A DNA stretch of 54,044 bases from Eubacteriales bacterium. GTDB taxonomy: Bacteria; Bacillota; Clostridia; Oscillospirales; Butyricicoccaceae. The notes below the pieces were generated by a model. That model worked only from the letters and a program-made list of their open reading frames with translations. It did no database searches and was not told the origin of the DNA. The position numbers and the translations under genes were made by a program. Shown in pieces: positions 24,312 to 32,693 of the stretch. Position 1 is the stretch's first letter, and each line of letters opens with the position of its first letter. The DNA lies in NCBI GenBank assembly GCA_030523305.1, contig JAUNIY010000005.1, forward strand, positions 1 to 54,044, read 5' to 3'.

Positions 24312-25010
24312 GTGACGCGGAAGTTGACAGGTATTTTTTTGATCTGTATGATGATGTTGCTTTGCGGCTGCGGTGGGCTGCAACAAAGCCAGGAAATCCA
24401 AGCCGTTGGTTTATTCAGCGGCAACCGTATGGAATTGTCGGTCCCCAATCGCCAGTATAGCGGGCCAGAGACGGACGGCGTGACATATAGTTTGGATCGG
24501 CCATGGAAAGAGGAAGATTTCCGCAAGCAGGCGGAACAGTTTGGAGAAGTGCAGACCTTGCAAAATGGCTATGTGCTGTTTGCCGATCAAGGAGTCGATA
24601 CATATGATGCCTTTTATTTCCCGTTCCGGCGTGGGGAGCAGATGGTAACCAATATGTCGGTGAATTTTGTCTTTGATGAAACGCAAGCAGAAGAACAAAC
24701 GACCAAAGCGTTGGTGCAGATACCGCTGCATCTGGTTGCAGATGAAAGGCTAACATCCAGCGTGCAGCCAAAGCTGTATGCCGGAATAGAGTATGAAATG
24801 CTTTCAGACGATGTGGACGCTTTTTTGGAATTTTATCAGCATACGGGTTGGTATCAGGCGGAAAAAACAAGCGAAGGGACGGTTATACTGTCCGGATATC
24901 GTGCGACGCCAGAAAGGGAGCTGCTGGAGGATGCAACGTTTGACGTACCGTTTCCGTTAACATTTCATTTTACGGAACATTATGGTATGACGTATGTTTC
25001 GATATCGTGA
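24312..25010 (+). CDS. uncharacterised lipoprotein
   Basis: A 232-residue predicted lipoprotein of unknown function. GTG 24312 with AAAGGGGG seven bases upstream gives a good signal peptide: MTRK, a hydrophobic stretch ending CMMMLL, then the lipobox LCGC. The ATG at 24261 is in frame but would add 17 residues before the signal. The mature part has no motif that I recognise; it is rich in Tyr, Gln and Phe and has a Thr/Glu-rich middle, and could be a beta-rich domain. It is a single gene between its own promoter and a shared terminator. Confidence 0.75.
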   Translation: MTRKLTGIFLICMMMLLCGCGGLQQSQEIQAVGLFSGNRMELSVPNRQYSGPETDGVTYSLDRPWKEEDFRKQAEQFGEVQTLQNGYVLFADQGVDTYDAFYFPFRRGEQMVTNMSVNFVFDETQAEEQTTKALVQIPLHLVADERLTSSVQPKLYAGIEYEMLSDDVDAFLEFYQHTGWYQAEKTSEGTVILSGYRATPERELLEDATFDVPFPLTFHFTEHYGMTYVSIS

Positions 25011-25040
25011 CATGTGTTTGCGTGATATTGCAAAAACGAC

Positions 25041-25067
25041 GGCGCGTACCAGAAAATGGTGCGCGCC
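25041..25067. terminator. terminator shared by lipoprotein and HAD genes
   Basis: GGCGCGTACCA pairs with TGGTGCGCGCC. The minus-strand exit reads GTCGTTTTTGC, so it favours the HAD gene. Confidence 0.7.
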
Positions 25068-25075
25068 TTGCTGTC

Positions 25076-25735
25076 TCAATGTGTTGCTTGTAAAAAGTCC
25101 TGGAATGCGGACAGGCTGGGGAAGATGCCGCGGCAAAGCCGGGCCATTTCTTCCGTCGGTGGGAGAAGATCCGGCACCATGACCGGCATCATGCCGGCGG
25201 TATGGGCGGCGCGGATGCCGTTGTAGGAATCTTCAATGGCGTATGCTTCCGAAGGGGTTATCTGCATATCGCGGCAGGCCGTTTCATAAATATCTGGGAA
25301 CGGCTTGCTGCGGGCAATGCGGTCGCCGCCGAGCATGTAGTCAAAATACTGCGTGAGGTTTTCCCGTGTCAGCTCGCGTTCCACGATGGGCTGACGGGTG
25401 GAAGAAGCTAAGCCGACGCGATAACCGGCCGCTTGCGCCCATTGCAGCAGTTCACGCGCGCCGGGCTTGACCGGAACGCCTTCCTTGGCTTCGATTTCAT
25501 GATAGATTTTGCTGACGGTACTGTTGAATGAATCCGCTGGGAAATCTGCGCCGTAGTGTTCCAGCAGGATTTCAGCCGTGTGCTTGCGGGTTGTGCCGAC
25601 GGTTGTCAGAAACACCGGATCGCTGTCCTGCATCCCGAAATCCAATGCAGCCAGGTTCCAGCACCGGCGCACAAGCTGCTCTGTATCCAAAATCACACCG
25701 TCCATGTCAAAAATCAAAGCAGGTTTTTGCGTCAT
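25076..25735 (-). CDS. HAD-superfamily phosphatase/phosphomutase
   Basis: A 219-residue HAD hydrolase of the beta-phosphoglucomutase/phosphatase group. Motif I FDMDGVILDTE holds the nucleophile Asp and the acid/base Asp, motif II is GLASST, motif III has the Lys in RSKPFPDIY, and motif IV is AIEDSYNG. A helical cap follows motif I. The substrate is not clear. GGAGG precedes ATG 25735, whose ATGA overlaps the stop of the TetR gene, so it is translated with the regulator. Confidence 0.88.
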   Translation of the reverse strand: MTQKPALIFDMDGVILDTEQLVRRCWNLAALDFGMQDSDPVFLTTVGTTRKHTAEILLEHYGADFPADSFNSTVSKIYHEIEAKEGVPVKPGARELLQWAQAAGYRVGLASSTRQPIVERELTRENLTQYFDYMLGGDRIARSKPFPDIYETACRDMQITPSEAYAIEDSYNGIRAAHTAGMMPVMVPDLLPPTEEMARLCRGIFPSLSAFQDFLQATH

Positions 25736-26325
25736 TGTAAGATCCTCCGTATGATATCGTATAACAGCGGCTTCATATTGTCGATGGTGTCTGGACGCTG
25801 CTCGATGATGCTGGAATAGCAGACGCTGCCGCACAGATCAACAATAATATAAATGATGTTGAACAGCTCTTGCGAGGAATGTACGTCCTTTAAGGGGGCA
25901 TGATATAACCGAGTCGTAATCGATTGCAGCAACGGGTCGTCCGAGAAATCGGACAGGCTGTGCTCCAACAACGGCCAGGAAAAATTGCGCCGGATCAAGC
26001 GCAACACATCGGTGTGTTCTGTAAAATAATTGATGATCCAGTCAGCGAAGAGAATGACATTTTCCACAAACTGTTCCGTCTGATGCGCTTCGGCATAATC
26101 GTATGCCCGTTGGATGATAGAATAGCTGATTTCGTACAGCAATTGCTCCAAAAGAGTATCTTTATCCTTAAAATATAAATAAAACGTACCTTTTGCCACC
26201 TGGGCGCGGTCCGCGATTTCACTGATGCTGGTTTTGGAGACGCCTTTTTCCAAAAACAGCAGCTGCGCGGCCTCCAGGAGGCTTTTCTTTTTGGCTTCCT
26301 TTTTTAAATCCATATTCTCGCTCAT
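25732..26325 (-). CDS. TetR/AcrR-family regulator
   Basis: A 197-residue regulator. The N-terminal helix-turn-helix reads LLEAAQLLFLEKGVSKTSISEIADRA (given here in full only as positions about 11-36) followed by the family mark KGTFYLYFKDKDTLL. The C-terminal ligand-binding half is helical and unlike well-studied members. GGGAGGG lies eight bases before ATG 26325. It is divergent from the MMPL operon, and three TGACC-type palindromes in between are probable operators, so it likely represses the transporter. The HAD gene follows in the same operon. Confidence 0.88.
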   Translation of the reverse strand: MSENMDLKKEAKKKSLLEAAQLLFLEKGVSKTSISEIADRAQVAKGTFYLYFKDKDTLLEQLLYEISYSIIQRAYDYAEAHQTEQFVENVILFADWIINYFTEHTDVLRLIRRNFSWPLLEHSLSDFSDDPLLQSITTRLYHAPLKDVHSSQELFNIIYIIVDLCGSVCYSSIIEQRPDTIDNMKPLLYDIIRRILQ

Positions 26326-26375
26326 GACGATTTCCCTCCCAAACATAGCGCGCGGTGTCAATCATAATTGTATTC

Positions 26376-26404
26376 AGTATAGACCACAGAAAAATATTTG
26401 GCAA
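26376..26404 (-). promoter_or_regulatory. promoter of the TetR-HAD operon
   Basis: Minus-strand -35 TTGCCA at 26399-26404, a 17-base spacer and -10 TATACT at 26376-26381. Confidence 0.75.
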
Positions 26405-26439
26405 GATTTGTCGCCCCGAAAAGTACGGTTTGTAAAAAC

Positions 26440-26452
26440 TGACCAATCGTCA
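26440..26452. promoter_or_regulatory. TetR operator 1
   Basis: TGACCAATCGTCA, inside a longer dyad ACTGACCAATCGTCAGT (26438-26454). It lies between the two divergent promoters. Confidence 0.6.
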
Positions 26453-26487
26453 GTTCGGTTCGACAGGAAATGTCGGCAGAATGAGTA

Positions 26488-26516
26488 TTGACCAATGGTC
26501 ATTTTTGATCTATACT
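26488..26516 (+). promoter_or_regulatory. MMPL operon promoter overlapping operator 2
   Basis: -35 TTGACC at 26488-26493, a 17-base spacer and -10 TATACT at 26511-26516. The perfect palindrome TGACC-AAT-GGTCA covers the -35 and the first part of the spacer (26489-26501), so a bound repressor would block the polymerase. Confidence 0.75.
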
Positions 26517-26530
26517 GAGCTTGGAAAAAA

Positions 26531-26543
26531 TGACGAGCGGTCA
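26531..26543. promoter_or_regulatory. TetR operator 3
   Basis: TGACGAGCGGTCA, just downstream of the expected transcription start of the MMPL operon; one mismatch from a perfect dyad. Confidence 0.55.
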
Positions 26544-26604
26544 TTTTCTCATATGATCCGGCACGATTTGCCGGAAATTCCAGTGGGAAAGGAGCGTGTA
26601 TAGT

Positions 26605-28683
26605 ATGGAGCGTGCGGCGCGATTTGTTGTCAAACGCCGCGGATTGGTACTTATAGTGGCGATATTGCTGCTGATTGTATCTGTTTTCGGCTACATCGGC
26701 ACGCGAATCAATTATGATATCTTGAGCTATCTGCCGTCAGATCTGGAATCGATGGAAGGCGAACGGCTGTTGGAGGATGATTTTAACATTGCCTCCACGG
26801 CGATCATTACCGTTGAAGGGATGAACAGTGCGGATATCGAGGATATGGAGGAAGAATTTCGGAATATTGCAGGCGTCAACGCTGTCGTCAGCATCTACGA
26901 TGCGATGGATTCCACCGTACCGAAAGAGATCTTGCCGGATGGGGCGCAGGATATGCTGTTTGGGGAAAATGACTCCACGATGCTGATCGTCCGCTTTGAT
27001 GAATCGAGTGCATCGGATGCGACGATGGATGCGATTGCGCAAATCAAACAGGAAATGCGAAAGGATTGCTTCCTCGGCGGTATGTCCGCGATTTTGGAGG
27101 ACACCAAAGAGCTGGTCAATCAGGAGCTTCCGAAATATGTGGTTTGCGCCGTGATATTCAGCCTGATTGTGCTGTTCTTGTTTTTGGAGAATACAGCGGT
27201 ACCGCTTATTTTCATGTTGGGCATCCTGTTCCCGGTTGTGTATAACTTTGGCAGCAATATCTTTATGGGAGAGATTTCCTATATTACGCAGGCGCTTGCC
27301 GCGGTATTGCAGCTCGGCGTAACGATGGATTTCAGCATCTTCCTGCTGCACCGGTATCAGGAGGAAAAGGCAGATAAGCCGGACGATGAAGCGATGGTCA
27401 GCGCGATCTGTAAGACCAGTACATCCATCTTATCCTCGTCGCTGACGACAATTGCCGGGTTTCTTGCCATGTGCGCGATGTCGCTGACGTTGGGCGCGGA
27501 TATCGGCATTGTCATGGCAAAGGGCGTTGCGCTCGGTGTACTGAGTACATTGACCATTCTTCCGGCGCTCATCATGTATTTTGACAAATGGATCGAAAAG
27601 AGCCGCCACCGCGTGCTGATCCCGCATATGGGCGGCGTAGCGAAGGTTGTCACAAGCCATCCCAAAAGTATCTTGGCGATATTTATTGTGGTTGCGGTGG
27701 TCTTCTGGCGTGCGCAGGGTTTGACCAATGTGTACTATACGTTGACCGACAGCCTGCCGCAGGATCTGACCGGCATTGCCGGTACGAACCGCCTGAGTGA
27801 TGATTTTGGTATGCCGAGCTATCATTTTGTCATTGTCGGTGATGAACTGGACAGCACGCAGATGAAAGACCTGGCGGATGAGCTGGAGGACGTCGACGGT
27901 ATCAAGGCGTCGCTGTGTTATGAAAAGTTTGTCGGAGCTGGTATCCCGCAGAACGCGCTGCCGGAGAGCGTCAGCAGCTTATTCCATGCGGGTGATCACA
28001 GAATGATGATGATAACCACGGAATACAAGCCGGGTACCGATGAGATGAATGCGCAAGTAGATCAAATGACACAGATCATCAAACGGTACGACGCCGACGG
28101 CCTATTGACGGGCGAAGGGGCGATGACCAAAGATTTGATTACGACCTCGGCACGTGATTTCCAGATGACGTCGATCGTATCCATTTTGGCGGTATTTATC
28201 ATTATTATGATTACCTTCCGGTCAATTTCCATTCCGGCTCTGCTGGTTCTGGCGATCGAAGGCGCGATCATGGTCAACCTTGGCATTCCGTACTTTACCG
28301 GCTCGACCATTGCGTTTATTTCCAGCATTGTGCTGGGCACCATTCAGCTGGGCGCAACGGTGGATTATGCCATCCTGATGACCACCCGTTTCCAGGAGGA
28401 ACGCAACCATGGCCTGACGCCGAAGGAAGCGGCGGCGACCTGCATCGAAGCGTGCGCGCCGAGTATCATCACCAGCGGTTTGAGCTTTTTTGCCGCTACA
28501 GTCGGGCTGTATTTTGTATCCAGGATCGACCTGATCCGTGGCCTGTGCCTGTTAATCAGCCGCGGCGCGATCATTTCCATGTTGGTGATTTTGTTCGTAC
28601 TGCCAGCTATGCTGATGCTGTTTACCCCACTGATTGAAAAAACAACCTATCACTGGATTGATCATTCCAAGGAGCGTGTTTGA
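26605..28683 (+). CDS. MMPL/RND-family transporter
   Basis: A 692-residue membrane protein with the RND/MMPL layout: one helix near residue 18-36, a large outer domain, six helices (about 180-360), then the same arrangement again. The paired patterns QLGVTMDFSIFLLHRY and QLGATVDYAILMTTRF hold the Asp residues that carry protons in RND pumps. Gram-positive homologues export lipids, siderophores or drugs. I chose ATG 26605 because AAAGGAG lies 11 bases upstream; GTG 26596 is too close. It is followed after one base by the LxxG-repeat gene and lies under a TetR-type promoter. Confidence 0.9.
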   Translation: MERAARFVVKRRGLVLIVAILLLIVSVFGYIGTRINYDILSYLPSDLESMEGERLLEDDFNIASTAIITVEGMNSADIEDMEEEFRNIAGVNAVVSIYDAMDSTVPKEILPDGAQDMLFGENDSTMLIVRFDESSASDATMDAIAQIKQEMRKDCFLGGMSAILEDTKELVNQELPKYVVCAVIFSLIVLFLFLENTAVPLIFMLGILFPVVYNFGSNIFMGEISYITQALAAVLQLGVTMDFSIFLLHRYQEEKADKPDDEAMVSAICKTSTSILSSSLTTIAGFLAMCAMSLTLGADIGIVMAKGVALGVLSTLTILPALIMYFDKWIEKSRHRVLIPHMGGVAKVVTSHPKSILAIFIVVAVVFWRAQGLTNVYYTLTDSLPQDLTGIAGTNRLSDDFGMPSYHFVIVGDELDSTQMKDLADELEDVDGIKASLCYEKFVGAGIPQNALPESVSSLFHAGDHRMMMITTEYKPGTDEMNAQVDQMTQIIKRYDADGLLTGEGAMTKDLITTSARDFQMTSIVSILAVFIIIMITFRSISIPALLVLAIEGAIMVNLGIPYFTGSTIAFISSIVLGTIQLGATVDYAILMTTRFQEERNHGLTPKEAAATCIEACAPSIITSGLSFFAATVGLYFVSRIDLIRGLCLLISRGAIISMLVILFVLPAMLMLFTPLIEKTTYHWIDHSKERV

Positions 28684-28684
28684 A

Positions 28685-31030
28685 TTGAAAAAACATATCA
28701 GAGTGACCGCCGGCGTCTTGAGTGCGCTGGTAGCCTGCGGCGCGTTGACGCCTGCGATGGCCGCTTCGATTACAAAAAATGAAACCGTCTATGCAACTTT
28801 GCAGCCGGATGGTACGGTAGAACATCAGACGGTCAGCGATTGGCTGCATTCCGACAAGGGCCTTGCCAATTTTGCGGATGTCAGCGATTTGGAGGATATC
28901 ACCAATCTGAAGGGTGAAGAAACACCGCAGCGCGACGGCTCCAAGCTGACCTGGAACATCGACGGCAACGACGTATATTATCAGGGTACATCCACCGGAA
29001 CCCTGCCGGTGGAGACCACCATTACATATACGTTGGACGGTAAGCAGGTGGATGCCTCTGCGCTGGAAGGGGCATCTGGCCATCTGGTCATCCACATCGC
29101 ATTACAAAACAATGAGACCGAACAGGTCACGGTAGATGGCAAACAATATACGATCTGTAAGCCGTACTTTACGATTATCGGTACCGATCTGTCTACCGAT
29201 CACTTTTCCAATGTCAAAGCGGAAAACGGTAAGGTGGAAACCGACAGCAGCAATCAGATTGTTGCATTCCTTGCTATGCCGGGCATGAAGGACACCTACG
29301 GCGACCTGTTGGGCGAGGAATTTTCCGACCTGACAGATATGATGCTGGATGAGGCCACGATTGAATGCGACATCAAGGATGGCGAGATGCCAACGCTGTA
29401 TTTCGCTTGTGCGGGTGATCTGGATGAACTGGACGCGGAGGATTTGGACATAGACGATGCGTTTGACAGTTTAGATGAATTAAAAGATGCGACCCAGCAG
29501 TTGATCGACGGTGCGGAAGAGCTGGCGGAAGGCTGCGCGCTGTTAGATGAAAAACTCGGCGAACTGTCTTCCAGCTATGTGGTTTTCCATGACGGCATCA
29601 TTGATGCAACGTCTGGCGCCGGCCTGTTGGATGACGGCGCGGCGCAGTTGGCTTCCGGTATGCACACGTTGTCCCTTGGCTCATCCCAGCTGGCGGATGG
29701 CGTCGGACAACTGGACGATGGCGCAGCTTCGGTTGCATCCGGCGCGGCGCAGGTGAATGACGGCGCAAGCAGCTTGTCCGGCGGACTGCGCACGCTCAAT
29801 CAAAATTCCTCGAGCCTGTCGGAAGGTTCCCAGCAGCTGGTAAATGGCCTGAATAAGCTGGCAGAATCGATGGGGACAGAGGACATCCAGCAGCTGATGC
29901 AGGGTCCGTCCAATATCAGCGCAGGACTGGATGAACTGTCGGCAGGCGTATCGCAGCTGCAAGAGCAGCTTGGTGCATTGGATTTTTCCGAAGCCAACAG
30001 TACGTTGGACGCCATCAGCAGCAATGCATCCGGACTTGCGGCAAGCATCCGGTCACAGGCGAACAGCATCACTTCCTCCGGCGGGCTGACCGCAGAGGAA
30101 AGCGCAGCATTGGATGAACTTGCAGCGACCAATCCAGGAGCGGCGGCAAGCATCCGTGCCAAGGTGTCGGATGGATCCGGCAATGAGGCAGTGAGACAAC
30201 AGCTGCTTTCGCTGGCGGACAGTGTGGAGCAGCTCGGCGGGGCTGCCTCGGCTGTCAAATCCGGAATAGAATCCAACGTTGGCGGCGCGGTAGGCAACGC
30301 CAATGCCGGATTAAACAAAATGCAGGGCGGCATTTCCAGCCTGAAGGATGGAACAGCGCAGATGAACGGCGGCATGAAGAAGCTGGTTGGCAATTTGGCC
30401 GATGCCACCGAACAGCTGCAAAACGGTGCGACCAAGTTGGATAAGGGCATTTCCTCCTATACCGAGGGTGTCAGTGCCGCAGCTTCCGGTGCAGCTACGC
30501 TGGCCTCCGGAACAAGCTCGCTGGCTTCCGGTGCCAATGCGCTGGCCGCTGGTGTCAATACGCTGAACGGGCAAGTGCCAACCTTAACCGGCGGCGTCAG
30601 CCAGCTCGATCAGGGTGCGAGCGACTTGCAGAGTGGCGCGGATGACTTGTCCGCAGGGATGCAGACGTTGCAGTCTGCAAGCGTACAGGTTTTGGACGCG
30701 ATCCAACAGTTTGATGAAGCGGGCAGCCAGCTGGCAGACGGCTCTGGTGAGCTGAGCGACGGCATTATACAATATAATGAAGAGGGCATCAGCAAAATTA
30801 CGGACAACGAAAGCTTGACCGACCTGCGCACGGCGGCAAAGCTGCTGGATGAACAGCGCACGCTGGCAAAACAGAGCGGTTGTTATTCCGGCACGCCGGA
30901 ATCGGTGACGGAGACCAGTACCAAATTTGTCATGCGCACCGCCGTAACAGAAGAAGAAGAGCCGGAAGAAACCGAGACAGAAGAAGTAAAAGAAGAATCC
31001 CTGTGGGACCGCATCAAGGGCCTGTTTTAA
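28685..31030 (+). CDS. secreted protein with X-X-X-Leu-X-X-Gly heptad repeats
   Basis: A 781-residue exported protein. It starts at TTG 28685 with AAGGAG ten bases upstream. A signal peptide ends at PAMAAS (about residue 28). Residues about 30-260 form a globular domain. From about 265 to 720 many heptads with Leu and Gly at fixed places occur (units such as QLADGVGQLDDGA and SLASGANALAAG), the repeat found in YhgE/Pip proteins. The end is very acidic, with EEEEPEETETEE, followed by an amphipathic SLWDRIKGLF. No C-terminal membrane helix is seen, unlike YhgE. One base separates it from the MMPL stop, so it is probably a working partner of the transporter. Confidence 0.85.
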   Translation: MKKHIRVTAGVLSALVACGALTPAMAASITKNETVYATLQPDGTVEHQTVSDWLHSDKGLANFADVSDLEDITNLKGEETPQRDGSKLTWNIDGNDVYYQGTSTGTLPVETTITYTLDGKQVDASALEGASGHLVIHIALQNNETEQVTVDGKQYTICKPYFTIIGTDLSTDHFSNVKAENGKVETDSSNQIVAFLAMPGMKDTYGDLLGEEFSDLTDMMLDEATIECDIKDGEMPTLYFACAGDLDELDAEDLDIDDAFDSLDELKDATQQLIDGAEELAEGCALLDEKLGELSSSYVVFHDGIIDATSGAGLLDDGAAQLASGMHTLSLGSSQLADGVGQLDDGAASVASGAAQVNDGASSLSGGLRTLNQNSSSLSEGSQQLVNGLNKLAESMGTEDIQQLMQGPSNISAGLDELSAGVSQLQEQLGALDFSEANSTLDAISSNASGLAASIRSQANSITSSGGLTAEESAALDELAATNPGAAASIRAKVSDGSGNEAVRQQLLSLADSVEQLGGAASAVKSGIESNVGGAVGNANAGLNKMQGGISSLKDGTAQMNGGMKKLVGNLADATEQLQNGATKLDKGISSYTEGVSAAASGAATLASGTSSLASGANALAAGVNTLNGQVPTLTGGVSQLDQGASDLQSGADDLSAGMQTLQSASVQVLDAIQQFDEAGSQLADGSGELSDGIIQYNEEGISKITDNESLTDLRTAAKLLDEQRTLAKQSGCYSGTPESVTETSTKFVMRTAVTEEEEPEETETEEVKEESLWDRIKGLF

Positions 31031-31044
31031 AGGGGATGCATGGA

Positions 31045-31072
31045 AAAGGGACGCGATTGGGCGTCCCTTTTT
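31045..31072 (+). terminator. terminator of the MMPL operon
   Basis: AAAGGGACGC, six-base loop, GCGTCCCTTT, then TTG. Confidence 0.8.
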
Positions 31073-31167
31073 GCTGCCCATCCGGCATAGTTTGTGACGA
31101 TACGGTATAATTTTCTGCGCATCGTGGCATGCTTTCTTTGTCCGAAGCGGGATCAAGGAGGGATTTG

Positions 31168-31506
31168 ATGAACGAAGTGACTGCGGTGACGGCGGACAGC
31201 TTCCAGCAAGCGGTTTTGCAGGAAACCAGGCCGGTTTTGGTTGACTTCTGGGCGGAATGGTGCGGCCCTTGCCGCCGGATGTCCCCGATTGTGGATGAGA
31301 TCGCAGAGGAAACCGAAGCGGTGAAGGTTTGTAAAGTAAATGTGGATGAAAACCCGCAGCTGGCGGGGCTGTATCACATCCAGTCTGTGCCGACGCTGAT
31401 GCTGTTCCGCGATGGACAGCCGACGGCGAGCCAGGCCGGATTGCGCAGCAAACAGAGTATTTTACAAATGATAGGAATCCATAGCGGAGAGGGGAATATA
31501 TCATGA
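31168..31506 (+). CDS. thioredoxin
   Basis: A 112-residue thioredoxin that reduces protein disulfides. The active site WCGPC has Cys32 and Cys35, the strand VLVDFWAEW precedes it, and cis-Pro is in QSVPTLMLF. AAGGAGG lies eight bases before ATG 31168. The last codons overlap the ferredoxin start (ATGA). No thioredoxin reductase is nearby; the ferredoxin next to it could hint at a ferredoxin-dependent electron supply (inference). Confidence 0.93.
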   Translation: MNEVTAVTADSFQQAVLQETRPVLVDFWAEWCGPCRRMSPIVDEIAEETEAVKVCKVNVDENPQLAGLYHIQSVPTLMLFRDGQPTASQAGLRSKQSILQMIGIHSGEGNIS

Positions 31507-31691
31507 ATATATCGATTGATCGCGACGGCTGCATTGGCTGTGGGCAGTGTGCGGAAACCTGCCCGGACGTGTTCGCCATAGCGGACGACGGGTTAGCGGA
31601 GGTTATGCGGCAGCCGGGCGAGGCAGAAGAAGCATTGGCGCAGGCTGCGGCGGATGGATGTCCGGTGTCTGTGATTCACACAGACGAATAA
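31503..31691 (+). CDS. small 4Fe-4S ferredoxin
   Basis: A 62-residue single-cluster ferredoxin. The cluster ligands are in CIGCGQC (Cys10, 13, 16) and in CPVSV (Cys53) near the end; ETCP (Cys20) matches the second half of the family signature. It carries low-potential electrons. Start ATG 31503 overlaps the thioredoxin stop, so the two are coupled. An intrinsic terminator follows. Confidence 0.92.
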   Translation: MNISIDRDGCIGCGQCAETCPDVFAIADDGLAEVMRQPGEAEEALAQAAADGCPVSVIHTDE

Positions 31692-31699
31692 GAGGCGAA

Positions 31700-31728
31700 G
31701 GCTCTCTGCGCCGCACAGGGAGCCTTTT
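31700..31728 (+). terminator. terminator of the thioredoxin-ferredoxin operon
   Basis: GGCTCTCTG pairs with CAGGGAGCC, followed by TTTTT. Confidence 0.8.
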
Positions 31729-31768
31729 TGCTGCAAGAAATTTCAAACAGGGAAAAAACGGAAACCTA

Positions 31769-31798
31769 TTGCGTTTGGGACACCTCATGTATTACAAT
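31769..31798 (+). promoter_or_regulatory. possible promoter of rpiA
   Basis: -35 TTGCGT at 31769-31774, an 18-base spacer and -10 TACAAT at 31793-31798. Confidence 0.5.
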
Positions 31799-31854
31799 AA
31801 GATTATCAAATATGAGAGATTTGATGCAAGACATTTGATGATGAGGTGACTGAC

Positions 31855-32544
31855 ATGAATGAGAAGCAAATGGCAGGCTATGAGGCTGCAAAATATGTCA
31901 AGGATGGCATGCTGGTTGGAATCGGCACGGGTTCTACCGCGTATTATCTGATTGAAAAGCTGGGCCAACGCGTCAAGGAAGAGGGGCTGAAGATCCAGTG
32001 TGTGTCCACTTCGGATGCTTCCACCGAGCAGGCAAAGGGCTTGGGCATCCCGCTGCTCGATACCAACGACGCGCCGGAGCTGGATATCTGCATTGATGGC
32101 GTTGACGAGGTTGACCCGCAGTTCAACGGCATCAAGGGTGGCGGCGGCGCGCTGTTCCGCGAAAAGATCGTGGCTTCCAGCGCAAAGTATAACATCTGGG
32201 TTTGCCACAGCGCAAAGCTCGTGGACGAGATCGGCGATTTTGGCCTTCCGGTCGAGGTTCTGCCGTTTGGCTACAAGCATGTTGTCAAAAAGATGGAGGA
32301 AGCTGGCTTTGAGCCGGTGCTCCGCATGAACAAGGATGGCTCGATCTACGAAACCAACAACCACAATTACATCCTGGATACCAAGTACACCCATTCCAAG
32401 TTTGGCAAGGACTATGCCGCTATGGAAGCGTTCCTCAAGGGTACGTTGGGCATTCTGGAAACCGGATTCTTCCTCAACCGGACCGATCTTATTATTTCCG
32501 CAGGCCCGGACGGCGTACAGACCATTCAGAATCCGAACAAGTAA
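31855..32544 (+). CDS. rpiA: ribose-5-phosphate isomerase A
   Basis: A 229-residue enzyme that interconverts ribose 5-phosphate and ribulose 5-phosphate in the pentose phosphate pathway. The phosphate loop GIGTGSTAYY is near residue 24, the substrate Asp pair is in DGVDEVDPQFN, and the catalytic-site loop GGGGALFREK follows, whose Glu and Lys act in catalysis. GAGGTGA lies just before ATG 31855. Single gene with its own terminator. Confidence 0.95.
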   Translation: MNEKQMAGYEAAKYVKDGMLVGIGTGSTAYYLIEKLGQRVKEEGLKIQCVSTSDASTEQAKGLGIPLLDTNDAPELDICIDGVDEVDPQFNGIKGGGGALFREKIVASSAKYNIWVCHSAKLVDEIGDFGLPVEVLPFGYKHVVKKMEEAGFEPVLRMNKDGSIYETNNHNYILDTKYTHSKFGKDYAAMEAFLKGTLGILETGFFLNRTDLIISAGPDGVQTIQNPNK

Positions 32545-32560
32545 TTTCATACTGTTTTTA

Positions 32561-32596
32561 CAGCCGGCGATATCGATTGCCGGCTGTCTGTTTTTT
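32561..32596 (+). terminator. terminator of rpiA
   Basis: CAGCCGGC, ten-base loop, GCCGGCTG, then TCTGTTTTTT. Confidence 0.85.
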
Positions 32597-32636
32597 CATA
32601 CAGCTTAACATTTTCAAAGAAACTTTTGGGAAGTAC

Positions 32637-32667
32637 TTGACTGTCAACCGGCTTGAACGTGTAAAAT
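32637..32667 (+). promoter_or_regulatory. MerR-type promoter with 19-base spacer and dyad
   Basis: -35 TTGACT at 32637-32642 and -10 TAAAAT at 32662-32667 are 19 bases apart, two more than normal. The dyad TCAA-CCGGC-TTGA (32644-32656) sits in the middle of the spacer. That is the layout MerR proteins bind and untwist to activate, so this gene probably controls itself. Confidence 0.7.
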
Positions 32668-32693
32668 CGGTACAAAGGAGGAGGTGAGCCGGT

